Below are positions 1-12,720 of a stretch of 64,000 nucleotides of DNA, piece after piece (positions within the stretch are counted from its first letter, which is position 1; every line of letters starts with the position of its first letter). The stretch is from Reticulitermes speratus (Eukaryota; Arthropoda; Insecta; Blattodea; Rhinotermitidae). The stretch covers positions 19,665,711-19,729,710 of the forward strand of contig JAJKFL010000012.1 of assembly GCA_021186555.1 (NCBI GenBank), in the 5' to 3' direction. The position numbers were made by a program, and so were the translations under genes. The notes under the pieces are model-generated. The model was not told where the DNA came from. It did not search any database and saw only the letters and a list, made by a program, of their open reading frames with translations.

Positions 1-9
1 CCAATATGG
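1..9 (+). CDS. ENPP copy A, last 9 nt of an upstream exon
   Basis: The window opens with CCAATATGG followed by GTAAGT. This encodes Pro-Ile-Trp in phase 0 and matches the end of exon 1 of copy B (TPIW then GTAAGT at 14,151). The exon carrying the signal peptide and catalytic Thr therefore lies just outside the window. Confidence 0.8.
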
Positions 10-3000
10 GTAAGTACACTATTTATTTGTACAATTTCTTGCTTATATAAACATTATTTACTGAACATTAACTTGTAATGGAATTTGACTACTTGCATCC
101 CTATTTAGGTGTTTATTTGTGTATCCCAAAATAACCTGCCAACTTCATCACTTCTGTGTGTTGCATGTATCTTCTTCACAACTTGTTGTACTTGATGTTT
201 TAAATAGTAAGGTTAGGCCCGAGCTTTATTGCATTAAAATTACAAAATAAATGTGTATTAATAGTTGTGTTTGTTATGTGGTTGTGGTTAATAGTTGTTT
301 CATTGTTTCATAATTTGTACAGTGCAGTAATTATACATATGAAGCAAATAATGCCACTTAATGTCAATTATATGCCTAAATGTATACATATCTTAGATTT
401 ATTATGTATGTTTTTTAAATTTGATTGCATGAATTTGGTTTACTCTGTTAAGTACATGAAGCTTGAGGGCAGTGACATGTATATGATTGCCATATTTAAA
501 GTTGGTGGCAGTGTTTTAGTACCTTACACCATCCTTCACACAAAATTACTACATTTTTATGTAATTTACAGTGCGTTGAAAGAATTGTGATATCTTGTGT
601 AGAATATAAATTTGATTTTGTTATTGTGTTTCATGGGTGATACTATCTCTGTTTGATTTTGCTCAGAAAATATTATCATAAATGTTACTCTGTGTCAAAA
701 GACCTAGCCTGAGATTAACTTGGAAAGCAGAAATGTACATCATAGCTTTCTTTTTAGGTAAACACTAGTCTCATTTTTCACTGCTAGTTATGACATGCCC
801 ATTGCCTTAAAGTTAACTGCCTGTGCTATCTTGTTCCATTCTCTAAGCTGGTAAGACAGCTGTGATTTCAAGCAGTGAGAAGAGAAATGGTTACCTGTCT
901 ATAATAATCACATTTACTTACCCATGATAAGAGGACAAGCATATTTGTAAAACTCTTAATAACCGTATGTAGGCATAGCAGTTTAATGGATTCTAAAGAT
1001 ATCAGTCAATCAATGCGTCTGTTTTAATGCATCTGAATTTAATTTACAGACTCTGAATCAGAAAGCTGGAGAAGGACGTCACAGTGGCATAATGATGTGG
1101 CCTGGAGGAGGAGACCAGGTATACCTGAATACATCATTGACATTTAGCCATAATTTCAACACCTCTATTCCATTCTCAGATCGTGTTGACATTGTATTGT
1201 CATGGATTCTACACCCACAAACACCGGCCAACCTTGTCTTCCTATATTTTGAGGTAGGAAATGATGAATCTCAGAGGTATTTTGTGTTTTGTAATAAGCC
1301 GTGGTATTATGAAACCTTCAGTTTTTCATTAAGATATCTAAAATATTCATATTTTAATGTTTGCTGCAGGGTTTCCTTCTTGTATGTTGGACTTTAATAA
1401 AGTTTTTTATGTTTTACATATTCAGTAAGTGTAATAAAGAATCATATATTCTTGGATGTTACACTTACAGTTTGGACCAGAGGAGATTAATGTTGTGAAA
1501 CTGGAAACAAAGCAAGTGTACTTTTAATCCATCCTACATGAAGACATAATAGAGTGCAGCAGAAAGTATGGACGCATTCTGTTCTTGAATTTTGTGTGTT
1601 AAGAGTCATGTAGTCAAATTTCAAGGTCAGAAACAATTAGGTGGACTCTTTTAATCTGAATTGTTTATGCTAGGAATTACAAAAAAAAAAAGGTTTCTGG
1701 AGCATCGTGTTTTATTATTTGGAAACATTAACTGTGTTGCATATTGTAGAATAGGTACAAATATTGTAATGTTCGGGGATTATTAATTAAGGTTTCAATG
1801 TTTAATTTGTATTCCGAATGCTGGACATACGTTTTACCAGACAGTTGATGCAACATCTCAGTGTGTTAACCCGCTGTTATCAGTAGCAGACATGTAACAA
1901 AGTCCACTGCTAGCCCCCAAGTTCAAGACAGCATTCTAAAAAACCAATGGAATAGTACCGAGAAGGGGCAATGTTCTCTCCCAGCCGGACTATGTTATGT
2001 AATGGAAAATTCCCGATCACATGAGTGAAAACAACTTGTATAAAACCCTCGGAAACGATGAATCTGGAGCTTTTTGTCGATTCGGAGAGCCCCGGCTTCA
2101 TGTAGGAGACGGGCGTTTCTCTCTAAAGAGCCACTACTGCCATAGCTCAGGCAGACGGGTAATACTTCTTGAAGTCCAGTGTTCAGCTATTTTAGCTCTA
2201 TTACTTGGTAATAAAGTATCTTTAGCTGCAGTAATCAGCGTTATTCATAGAAACCGCAGCACCTGCATTTCCCAAAGGATCCGCTCGCCTTAGCCAACTG
2301 AAATCCTAGCTCAGGATACAACAACTGGCCTTCCTACTCTGAAGATTTGACAGCCCAGCTTACTTTTGTGGGGCATGTTGAAGCGTTGTATTTACTGGAC
2401 GTACCCTGCCTCCTTCCATTTGAAGGTGACAATTTGGGACAAAATAGCCACTGTTTCAAATGAGATGCTGCAGTGAGCAGTGTCTGTTATTTCACACATA
2501 GAGCAGTGTACTGCCAAAGAAGGAGGTTATCTGAAAACATTGTTTCTAAGAAATAGGACAGTTGGGGCAGGTTGTAACAAATTTCTCAACTGTGACCAAA
2601 ATGAGATTTATTTTGTGTTACTTTTGAGTCGCAAAAATGTGTTTGGTGTCCATAACTTGTGCCACATTCTATATGTTATGCAAATAGCCATATTCCTAAA
2701 CGTATGTAGTAACCCCTTTTCACTGAAATTAAATGGCCAGGGTACTCTGAAAAAGATGAGAATTTAAATTGTCATTACTGTGCATTTTGTTGGCTTTAAT
2801 CTGCAGTTATTACATTTTAACATTTAGTGGATTCGGCCTGGCAAGGGTGAAGGAATGCAAGAATGAGGCCAGAAGGGCAGGATAGGGTGATGAAGATGGT
2901 GGTTAGCAGAGGATACATGAATTCTAATATGGGATTACAGACCAACAGAATTTCAGTGCAGATAAATGGCTGTTTGAAACATGATAGTCTGCGAAAACTG

Positions 3001-6000
3001 TTGCCATTATAGATACACTAATCTTGGTCAGAGGGACAGGGAAAGGGTGCAGAAAAAGATGGCACAGATTCCAGTCAGTGTTGAACATTTGACCTTTAAT
3101 ACAGAAATTTAGCATCTTTCTCCCCATGCAACCAGGTCCCCATCTCAGGATGTCTGTGTTTTTCGACAAAAATTGCTCATTACATTATGGAGTGAAGTCC
3201 GTGTTCATGCAAAGTTCATCCAAACTGTAGTTTATAGATAATTTGTGTGTTGTAGATAAGCTTATATTTTAAATGGTGGTGACCATACACCAATTTACAT
3301 ATGAGATTTGATTTTTTCATGGTGGTGATTGTGAAGATTACTGATTTATAGGATATGATGCCATTTGTTCTGATAGATGTGTGTTGACATTTCAAATGAA
3401 TCTGATACCTCCACCGTCATGTCCAGACTACACAATGTCACATGTCGGAAGACAGTAGTCTTTGCTAATATACATGTTTCTGTACTTCACAGGAGCCTGA
3501 TGCAACTGCACACGTGTTTGGACCTGACTCTCATGAAGTTCAAGAAATGCTTATTAAAGTTGATAATGTAACAGGTTACTTAATAAAGAAGTTGGAAGAC
3601 AATAATTTGACAGATTCAGTTAATGTGTTCCTCTTGAGTGATCATGGGTTTGAAACAGTTACACCCTCAAGAATCATAAATATAACAGAAGTGATTAAAG
3701 GAATGAATTATACTCCAGTGGGGAATTCCCCTGTAATTCATATTTATCCAGAAGAAGGTAAGTATTAGTGAGGAATGAAATTTGTGTGTTTATATTTGCG
3801 TTATGATTCTGTACTTAATATTGACTCGACGAACTCTCAATGAAACATTACTGTAGTTTGTCACAATTCAAAAGTGAAAAAAATTACTGTAGTTTGTTAC
3901 AATTTAAAAATGAAATGTTACTGTAGATCACAATTTAATTTCCACTCACCCTTCCAAAAATTTTTTTCCAGTTTTGGGTTTGTGATTAACATACAGGATA
4001 TATTTAATTGCTTTTTATTGAAAATATCGCCTACTGGACCTACTGATAAAAGTGAAGTTGTTTTTCTTAAAAACTGGGTGGGCCCTATTTAGATTTAAAT
4101 GGTAGCAAAGCATTCAACTTAAAGGATTCTGACTGTTGTATGGCCGGAGACAATGGAAAATGTCCAATATTTTATTTACAACTGTAGGTAACAGACAATA
4201 TTTTTTGTATTGTAACTCTTCATATATTTAATAACTCAATCCTCATATCATGCCCAGCTTGTTTCTTTGGTGCAGCACGATGTGTCATCTGTCAGATTTG
4301 CATTGATGTATCTTCCATCACATCATGTATGTAGCAGTGACAGTGAATGTTCCTCATCATATCGTGACAGATATGAGTTCTTCCTGCTCAGTCAGTTTGA
4401 CAGTTGTTCATTTCGGATGTTACACCTGCTGCCATCTATATCATACTGTGTGACAACATTTTTGTTGAGGATTCAGTTTTTCTGGGATATGACACTGCAT
4501 AAATGGGCGATCAGATATTAGCTTTTTGAGACAGTGCAGTGTCCTGATCTTCAAGGTCCTAGGAGAACCACTGAAGGTGAGGACACTACATTGCCGCAAA
4601 ATGTCAGGATCCAGTTACCCATTGATTCGGCTATCCTCAGCTAGACCACTGCTAAAGCCTCCGAATTAACATTTTTATTGCTGCTTTGTTTAGAATAGAA
4701 GAATGCATTGCATGAGATATAGGAACTTTTGGTACTGATTTGGGAATGAAGAGTGAAGGTGTAAGAATTGTGTGATGAAATATGGTGTTTCCCCACACGT
4801 GCATACCATGGATATTATCCCCTTTCCAGCAGCACTTAAAGCAGAAGCCCTCCTTCATGTTTTCCAATATTCACAAAAGGCTTGACAGTTTTTGCATACA
4901 TTTAGTACTAAAAGTGTAACTGAAACTGTAAAAGGTTTTATTTTGACACTGTGTAGGGTTTAATTTGTCTATGCTGTTGTTGTAGATAATGCAGATGCTA
5001 TCTACAGTGCTCTGAAGAATGCATCAATAGAACTGGGGCATTTCTCAGTATATCGCAAGGAAGAAATACTTGAACGTTGGCACTATAAGAATAATCGGCG
5101 TGCACCACCCATCTTGGTATTGGCAGATGAGTCCTATGCTTTTGATGATATGTATCATTATGCTGAAGTTTATGAAAAGCTAAAAAATGAAACAAGTAAG
5201 TTTCAGCTGTAGTAACCCATCCACTTGGTTAGACATTTGATAGATGACCTAGCTGTACTTACAAAACATTACATAACTATCTATTTCAGCAGTTCAGTGC
5301 ACATTTCTTTGTTATAAATTGAAACTCATCATGGGAAGTAACATATAAATGTTTTTTTGATAGTGTTATTCAAAAAAAGAAAGGAATACCTAAAAGAGGG
5401 GAAGTAACAGGAGGGTGCAGAAAATTGCATTTGGAGGGATGAGAAATTCATACAGAATTTAATCTGAAAACCTACTGGGAAGAGACAGCTTGGGAGACCT
5501 AGGCATGGAGGGAGGATGCATAAGCTGGCCACTTTGTAGCAGCATGCACTGCAATATGCAATATGTTAATTAAACTAATATAACATCCAGTCTATGTGGA
5601 AAAGTGTGTGCATATTATTAGTGCTTATCTTGGAGCATGTCTGACAGTGTTTGAGAGAGCAGTATCTTGAAAAACACTTCCTTATGCATAAAGAAGCTGG
5701 CTGTCATAGCTGCCAAAATGCTGAAGAAGGTGATGGAACTCCTCTGTTTATAACTACTTTGCCCTCTTTTTCTTGTGCAGACTATTTATGTAAGTTTTGA
5801 CCATGTTCAACATGCTGGCTTTCAGTGGTTCCATCTTGTATCCATGTGTTCCAGTATAAAACTACAAGTTTCAAATTGTTCTTGACCCACTCCCATAAAT
5901 TACCCCTATACACACCATGTAGGCATACAGGGGGAGTGGCTGTATAGCTGCACACATTCTTAACTTAGGCTCTAGGTGGAGGTGAGTGGTCAGCCTCATA

Positions 6001-9000
6001 CCCCAGCTGCTTTATACCCCTGGTATAAAGCCCAGTACCCATTGGATAAGAGGCTGGGTGGGCCCCAGAGCCAGTCTGAACATTTTGGAGAAGAGTTAAA
6101 TCATACACCCCTGATGAAATTCTTACCCAGATCATCCAGTCCCTAGCCTAGTTACTGTACTGACTATGCTACTGTGGCTTCCTGACCCTTTCCCATAACA
6201 ACCAAAAAAGGGAACATAATAATGATAAAAAGTGCATGAAAATGAATCAGTCTGATATTATATTCTATGATGTTAGTGTCTGTTTATTTCTAGTTCCAGC
6301 CAATGCAACATTTGGTGTACATGGATATGACAATAATAAAATGAATATGCATCCATATTTCATTGCTTTTGGACCACTGATTAAGAAGCAATACAAGATC
6401 AATCCATTTGATAATGTGGATCTGTATTCCTTATTCTGTTATATGCTACACCTGCAACCAGCCATCACAAATGGGACTCTTGACAATGTAAAGTCATTGC
6501 TAGGGAGTGAACCAGATCCTTCATTGCCATACATACGTAAGTGACATTGATGGATATTTGATTTTTTGATTGTTTAAATGAGCTGTCTCAGCTTCAGATG
6601 TTATGTAGGGTCAAATGTGGAAAATTATTATGTACTGTGATTAGGTAAGGATTGGAGAAGTGGTGGCCTCATTCACAGTATCGTCTCGGTATTTACCTGA
6701 AGAAACCAAGGAAAACAGTGAAGGCCTTGATCGGTATTAACAGTGACAAAGCTGAGATTTGAACTGAGTATGTCATAAATACAAGTATAAGACAAGGGTG
6801 CACAAATCCCGGGCACGAGGTCTGCCATGGTGACTAAATTATGTACAATGGCGCCTGATATTTATGTTCTCTATGTCACTCTTCTGGCTACAGTTTCCAC
6901 AGACAACCCTTTCACTGATTCACTGTTATACACTGTGGCCCTTGAGAGACACTTTGATATCATGATTTCACTGAATATTCATGCTCTTCAGTGTAAGACA
7001 TTTCTGGAAACACACATATAATAATCATAGCGGTACCATTTTGCGGCAAAGAGAGAATTTTATTCTCCTTGTATACTACGAGGGTTATCCAGAAAGTAAA
7101 GATACAAAAGCAATAAAATTTTTTAAAAATATTTATTAACAAAATCGAGTGAAAAAACTCTTAACACATACCTATAGATATTTTTCAACATAATCACCAC
7201 CTTTGTCAAGGCATATGTTTAGCCTGGGTACGAGTTTTTGTATTCCGATTCTTAGAACTCCGCCGCCTGTGCGCGCAACCACGTAGTAACTTCATTTCTC
7301 ACCTCTTCATCTTCGGGAATCTTCTGGCCAGCCAGATGTTTCTTTAAATGCAAAAACAAATGGAAATTGTTGGGAGCGAGGTCTGGGCTGTGAGCGGGAT
7401 GGTCTGAGGTGATTTCCCTTCCTCTCCCACCTGTGTTGTATCTTTACTTTCTGGATAACCCTCATATTTGGTGTAAGTTTATTTTCATTTTTCCTCTACA
7501 TGCTTACTAAACAATTATAATACTGTAGTGTAATGCCCAGCATGAGGGAATTAACAGTTGATATATGATCAAGAGGAAACTGGCTGTGGTCAGCAGTATT
7601 GCTAATGTGTGTGCTGTTGTTTATTGCTGCCATATGGTGGAGTTATCATTTGGTTTCCATAGAAACAGATGACAGCCATCATCATGAAGAGATAATGTCA
7701 TGTCTAGTTTATTTAGGTAAAGGTGAGGTAATCCAAATGCAATGTGATTTTCATTAATATCCCACAGTTGGTGGTGTTGTAGTGGCAGCCTTGGCCGTTA
7801 CTGCTGCTGCAATTCTGACACTATGCTTACTGCGACAGAGACAGAAGAAAACTGACCCTTTGGGTCAGTCATACCGGTAAGAAATACTTATATATTAATT
7901 CTTGCTAAGTTGATTTCTTTTTAAAGTCAAAGATTAACAGCCCTTAAATCTTAAGTGAACTCAGCAAAAGAAATTAGCAGTAAATTTTGATTAAAGTATA
8001 CTTGTTGAGATGGGGTGCTTTGCAGATATATCACTCATAAAGGGTTAAAATACTGTGCTTCGGTTATGAAGTGACCTGTGTTTGTTTTCTGTGAGCATCC
8101 CAGTTACATAAATGTGAATGTATGATGGAAGTTTGAGTGATACTAAATTTTTTCTGCCAAAGGCTATGATGTGAGCTTAAAGATACATTAGTATGCCAGT
8201 AGTAATTTAGTGGAAGGAATACAAACATGTGCATACATAATGTGTTCACACACACAAACATGTGTATATACTGCTATGTCCATAGAAGGGGTGCTATTGT
8301 CATCATCTTATTTTGATTTTATCTTTCATTAGAAATAATTAACTGTACTTTTCAAACTGAAGTGTATGTTAATAATTACATACCAACGAATGCACTACAC
8401 TGTTTTTATGATTTCAGTACCTACATATGTTTCGGCACTTTTGTGCCATCCTCAGGGTTTACCGTCGAAAGTTCACAGTCCTAATGCATCAGGTTCACTT
8501 TCACACGTAACTCTTGCAAAGTTACCATCACTGCACTTCACTAACATAGTAATTGGTTCTTCTTCCTTTATGTTATTAAAACTGAATCACTTCAGACTTT
8601 GGTTGTCGCAGCATAGAATATTAAAAGTCGTTAAAATTTATTAAAACTTTTTTTGACACCTGGCTACGTATACTAATTATGCGATAGATATTGATCATGT
8701 CCTTATGCTATGTTGACCGTCCTATTGTGTCACGTGTACTGCTTGGTAGATAACCAAGCAGTACACGCGACACATATGTAGGTACTGAAATCATAAAAAC
8801 AGTGTAGTGCATTCGTTGGTATGTATTGAGTTGATAGCACTACAGGGTTTCCATTTCATTTTTAATTTACATGTTTAATTACTACAGCTCTTGAGGCATG
8901 CATGTGCAAAATAAACCCAAGTGCTCTCACCCTGGATATCAAATGTTGTTGCAGTTTAATTTTGAGGTTTCACACTAGTTAATGGATTAAGAAGTGTTTA

Positions 9001-9277
9001 GGGTGTCTTGTGTGTTCCTTAACCACCCAGTTCTGTATTTTCTTGTCAGCTTTGATTCTTTTTACTTTACCACAAATTTAGTTTATCATTAATTTTGTCT
9101 GTTGGATATGTTTAGTAATAACACAATCATATTTCTCTTTCATTGGTTCATGTACAGAGCATGAACCATGAGATCATGTGTTTATTTCACAGGACAATTA
9201 ACAAGTCGGATCCACACCGGGCACACAGTGAAATGGAAGCTCAGCATCTTCTAGAAAACAGTGATATTGAAGACTAA
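1..9277 (+). CDS. ENPP-family ectonucleotide pyrophosphatase/phosphodiesterase, copy A (5' end outside window)
   Basis: Seven coding pieces join in frame: 1-9, 1050-1253, 3493-3757, 4986-5195, 6294-6536, 7768-7876 and 9193-9277. Every junction has GT and AG borders and matching phase. ENPP enzymes are zinc-dependent phosphodiesterases of nucleotides or choline phospholipids. The metal-ligand motifs seen are EPDATAHVFGP, LLSDHGFE and FGVHGYDN. The segment with the catalytic Thr must lie upstream of base 1. Exon 6 encodes one hydrophobic segment (GGVVVAALAVTAAAILTLCLL) followed by basic residues, and a short acidic tail ends with a dileucine-like HLLENSDIED. This predicts a type I membrane protein with an extracellular enzyme domain, as in vertebrate ENPP4 and ENPP5. 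Many N-glycosylation sequons support this. A paralogue lies 4.5 kb downstream in the same orientation. The family is certain; the substrate is not predictable. Confidence 0.93.
1050..1253 (+). CDS. ENPP copy A, exon with the MMWPGGG motif
   Basis: This exon is phase 0 to phase 0. It follows AATTTACAG and ends before GTAGGA. It encodes TLNQKAGEGRHSGIMMWPGGG and continues to the residues TPANLVFLYFE, the standard ENPP segment before the EPD metal motif. Confidence 0.93.
3493..3757 (+). CDS. ENPP copy A, exon with EPD...H and SDHG metal sites
   Basis: The exon enters in phase 0 after TTCACAG and leaves in phase 1 before GTAAGT. EPDATAHVFGP supplies the Asp and His of one metal site. LLSDHGFE supplies the Asp-His pair of the other. 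Confidence 0.94.
4986..5195 (+). CDS. ENPP copy A, exon with the ERWHYKNN segment
   Basis: The acceptor is TTGTTGTAG and the donor is A|GTAAGT. The translation from DNADAIYSALK through ERWHYKNNRRAPPILVLADE is the typical ENPP C-terminal catalytic-domain segment. Phases match both neighbours. Confidence 0.92.
5335..5545 (-). repeat. Fragment of a dispersed repeat in an ENPP intron
   Basis: Read on the minus strand, the chance translation (CLGLPSCLFPVGFQIKFC) matches a dispersed repeat I recall from insect genomes. Other parts of the same repeat lie at 41,425-41,800 and 54,836-54,975. It is not a gene. Confidence 0.5.
6294..6536 (+). CDS. ENPP copy A, exon with the GVHGYDN metal-binding His
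   Basis: The acceptor is TTATTTCTAG and the donor is C|GTAAGT. FGVHGYDNN carries the conserved metal-binding His. LYSLFCYMLHLQPAITNGTLDNVK matches the end of the family's catalytic domain. Confidence 0.94.
7079..7464. mobile_element. Non-autonomous mariner-type element
   Basis: The ends are inverted copies: CGAGGGTTATCCAGAAAGTA at the left, and its complement ending at 7464 with one mismatch in the last base. TA dinucleotides flank both sides (7077-7078 and 7465-7466). The 386-bp interior keeps only a degenerate trace of transposase. It lies in an intron of ENPP copy A. Confidence 0.82.
7768..7876 (+). CDS. ENPP copy A, transmembrane exon
   Basis: The acceptor is ATCCCACAG and the donor is CG|GTAAGA. 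About 20 hydrophobic residues precede RQRQKK, which is the positive-inside signature of a type I membrane anchor. Confidence 0.88.
8377..8826. mobile_element. Snapback element with a hammerhead-like motif
   Basis: Inverted arms of about 55 bp bound the element: CATACCAACGAATGCACTAC at the left and its complement ending at 8826. The left arm continues into a minus-strand ribozyme-like motif (8417-8460). A separate perfect hairpin lies at about 8,729-8,775. The element lies in the last intron of ENPP copy A. Confidence 0.7.
8417..8460 (-). ncRNA. Type I hammerhead-like ribozyme motif
   Basis: On the minus strand the order is CTGAGGA, T, GGCAC-AAAA-GTGCC (perfect helix II), GAAA, palindromic CATATG, then TA. 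The boxes fit CUGANGA and GAAA. The extra T before helix II departs from the textbook core but recurs in every copy in this window. Activity is not shown. Confidence 0.55.
9193..9277 (+). CDS. ENPP copy A, terminal exon and stop
   Basis: The acceptor is ATTTCACAG. The exon encodes a short cytoplasmic tail with HLLENSDIED and ends in TAA at 9275-9277. The LL pair in an acidic tail may be an endocytic signal, which is inference. Confidence 0.88.
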
Positions 9278-9478
9278 CAGATGTATCCATGAATGTATTA
9301 TGTGACACGCATTTAGCAGTTATGTAGCCAGAATGTTCCTTAAGAATTTATGTGATTGATGTGATGCATTGTTGTACTTATTGTTGTATTATTGTGTAAT
9401 GTCCAGCATAAATGCATGTTACATTATTGCATTATGGTTTATGTAACAATTCTGTATGAACTGCAGAGATTAGTTTAG

Positions 9479-9484
9479 AATAAA
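9479..9484 (+). terminator. Poly(A) signal of ENPP copy A
   Basis: AATAAA lies about 200 nt after the stop codon, a usual 3' UTR distance. No other hexamer nearby competes clearly. Confidence 0.6.
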
Positions 9485-10175
9485 AAGAGAAATGTGATTA
9501 TTGAGGTTTTCATGGCAGTGTCTTGGTACGTATAAATTTGCCATTGTTTCAGGGGAATTTGACACACACATCTTCAGGGTAGACAGTAAGGTTTCTTCCC
9601 TGAAAAGAGAGGTAGCAGTCTTTTTCAAAAGTTAGTAAGTGGATATATTCCATCCCAGAAGATGATGTTTTCACAAGAGAGATGATTTCATGTCAAATCA
9701 GTTTACTGTTGAAAGTAGTAGTAGTAATGCTTCCATTTAAGATACTGTACAACATTCAGCTGGAATATCTGAGGAAAACCACAACAGTTCTCACCCCCTG
9801 ATAGCAGTGAGTATGATTTTTATCCGAAAGAAGTAGGATTAATGTACTTGCTGTGAAGATATTCACAACGTGTCTGTGCCGTAGGTCCATGGGAGGTACG
9901 CATGCACCCCGGGTTACTTGACATGTCTTGCAAACAGTATTTACACATACTTCCATCAGCCTGCACACATATTTTGAGGACATTTAGTACAGTAGGTGTC
10001 TTACACAACTTAATATGGCATGGCTGAATGTTATTTGACCAATTGCATGAAAGCCTCAAATACATGTCTGTTTGGAAAGTGCTTTGACTTCAATTTTAGA
10101 AGTAGGGAGTGATCATTTTGTATTATTTGTTTGCTGTGATAATTTTTGATAAATCAGTAAATAATGAGAAATGTA

Positions 10176-10938
10176 CCGTATATTCTCGAATCTAATCCGC
10201 ATCCGAATCTAATCCGCATTCAGGTTTTGGCGATTTCTTAAACGAAAAAAAGTTAGTTCGCGATTCTAATCCGCACCTTTCCTTCAACCACCCCTTGCCC
10301 ACGGGGCGACTGATTGAATAATATTGGATGTTACCAATGCGTTAAATTCCGACGCTATGCCTGTGGCCGATGAGTCATACCGATAGAGGCGGGGCCTTTC
10401 TCAACAGACGTGCGCAATCTCGTCTGAAGCCAGCTGAGCCTTAGTTGTTGAAACGTGGGAGGTGCTTGTTCCAATTTGTCGTGTACCATAGTTATGGAAG
10501 AGAGATGCCTGAAATCTAAACAACTCGCATATACGGCAAAGTTCAAACGTGAAGTTATTCGGTGCGCAGAGGAGAATGGAAACCGCAAAGCCGCTGCAAT
10601 TTTTGGAGTTGATGAAAGCAACGTTCGACTATGGCGGAAAGACAAGGCAGCGATGACATTGTGTGGGAGGACGATGTTGAAGATAAAGATGATAGTGACT
10701 GGGTGGAGAGCACGGATAACGATTCAGTTATGAGTGATGACGGCGAGTCTGATGAATAATAAATTATAATAATAAATAATAAAATAATAGATTATTGTAT
10801 TGTATTGTTCTTATGGCACGTACAGCAGCTCAATCATTTTTCCAAAATCCAGCTCTAGACCGCGAGTCTAATCCGCATCTGATTTTTTAGCCCTCTAAAA
10901 CTGTAAAAAGGGTGCGGATTAGATTCGAGAATATACGG
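10176..10938 (+). mobile_element. Internally deleted pogo/Tigger-type transposon
   Basis: Terminal inverted repeats CCGTATATTCTCGAATCTAA are flanked by TA on both sides (10174-10175 and 10939-10940). The 763-bp element keeps the start and end of a transposase gene but lacks the DDE catalytic core. Confidence 0.82.
10494..10759 (+). pseudogene. Pogo-type transposase remnant: HTH N-terminus joined to acidic C-terminus
   Basis: The ATG at 10494 opens a DNA-binding helix-turn-helix (KFKREVIRCAEENGNRKAAA, then FGVDESNVRLWRK). Near 10,650 a large deletion joins it, in a different frame, to an Asp/Glu-rich tail (DDVEDKDDSDWVESTDNDS) ending in TAA at about 10,757-10,759. The family normally has a DDE domain between these parts, so this copy cannot catalyse transposition. 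Confidence 0.7.
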
Positions 10939-12458
10939 TATGTAATAGATTCATGACTGTTGCATAAATTACATTTTATGTTAAACATTACTACAGATCT
11001 TCAGAATTAGACTGCTGAGGAGTAATGACAACTATTACTTGTTCATAATGTGCTGTCTGCATAATATGTTCACAGTGTATATAATGATCTGCTTAATGCA
11101 TAATAGTATGGCTGTATTGATGTGCCAAGATTTTGTTACATTATCCACAAATGTATATGTGTTATGCAGTGCTTTTGTTGTACTTCACCTGTTTCAGATG
11201 ATTGCACATAGTGGTGGATTTTTTTTTTTTACATTCATTAACTTTTATTTGCCAAGGCAGGTCAGAGTTGAGGTAGAAGCATGATTAAGTATGAGGCACT
11301 ACTAAGGTACCCCACTCATCTACCCCCACCCCACACAAAAAAATGCATAAAGCTTATTTCCACCTTTCTATCAACAGTCCAATTTACCATTCGAACTGAC
11401 CCTATCATTGTCCCTCTTTCACACTGAGAGCTGTAGCTTGTATTACCATCGTTCTTTCACACTGGGAGAGGATTTGATTTCAGTGATGGACAAGAATGAA
11501 AAAATGTTTCTTTTGGTGGGGAAAAATGGATAGAACATTGTGATTGTTATTATGACGTATGGGTTTATAGTGGGAAGATGTACCATGCTCAATACTTTTG
11601 CTCAAAGAATAGTTCAGTTGGAGTTGGAAGTATGAGAATTGCATGTGCTTGCAAATAATAAATAAAATGTGTGAATCAAAAATTCCTGTAATTTATATAT
11701 GTGTATGTGTGTGCGCACACATTGCACAAACACACAACTGGTACTGTAGTTTAAGTATCAATATTGTTATGATGCATACAATGCATTCCACATTCAAACT
11801 TCAAGATCTGATAAGCTATGCTGCTGTGGAAATCCAGGTTCTACCTAATCACACCAGACTGTGTACACTGCAGTATTTATGTATGTTCGGTAACACATTT
11901 TAGAAATGTGAAGGTGTAAAGTTGGTTAATCCTTCTCAAGATAGGGTAATTTGTGTACATCTGTGAATGTTGTACTGGGCCTTCAGGAAAATTCTCGACT
12001 GAAACATTCTTAAACTGCTCAAGGGAGGCTGTACTGTGTAGTCAGTTACATTGACCACAGAAAGAAGTTTTATGGACATTGGAGGTGATGGTGCTCAGTG
12101 CTTCACCCTTGCTGCCTGCTGTTTTGTTCCTCTTCAGACCTCTCTGGTAAATGCCACTCAGCCCAAAACATTAGTTGCTTGTGAATTGTATTACTGCCTA
12201 CATTACTGTGAACAGAATGGCTAGACATCTGGGATAATATGGGGAAGTCTGGTTGGGGGGTGGGGCGATCCTAGCAGCTCCATGGACATTTGGAAGGATT
12301 TGATGAATGGGACTTCTTTATATGGCATCATTATAGTTGGTGGATAATTTTTACATGCAGCATTTTAAATACCATACATGATGCATGTTTAACATTATCT
12401 TGGCACATCATACTTAGTGATATGTGGTTTACATAATGCATTTTTTTATTTTGTTTGT

Positions 12459-12720
12459 GTGGTTTCTAAACATCTGTCCTGTTGTGTACTTTTGAGATTG
12501 TTACAGGGAGCTGTCCAAAGTGTGGCTTCTACATGTTTTTCCTGTCTAGTCATTTTCAGTGTCTTGTAGTGAGCATAACAAAATAGTGGCTTCTAAATGT
12601 CCGTCCTCTTGCATTGTTTTTGTATGTCTAAGAATGTGTGGAGCTATAGTTCCACACAGCTGTGGCTTCTAAACATCTGTCCTGTGACACTGCTTTTCTA
12701 GTCTTATAAGCAGCACAACA
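12459..12720. repeat. Degenerate tandem repeat, four units of about 63-77 bp
   Basis: The phrase GTGGCTTCTAAACATCTGTC recurs with changes near 12,459, 12,522, 12,585 and 12,662. Linker sequences between the phrases are only loosely alike. Confidence 0.65.
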
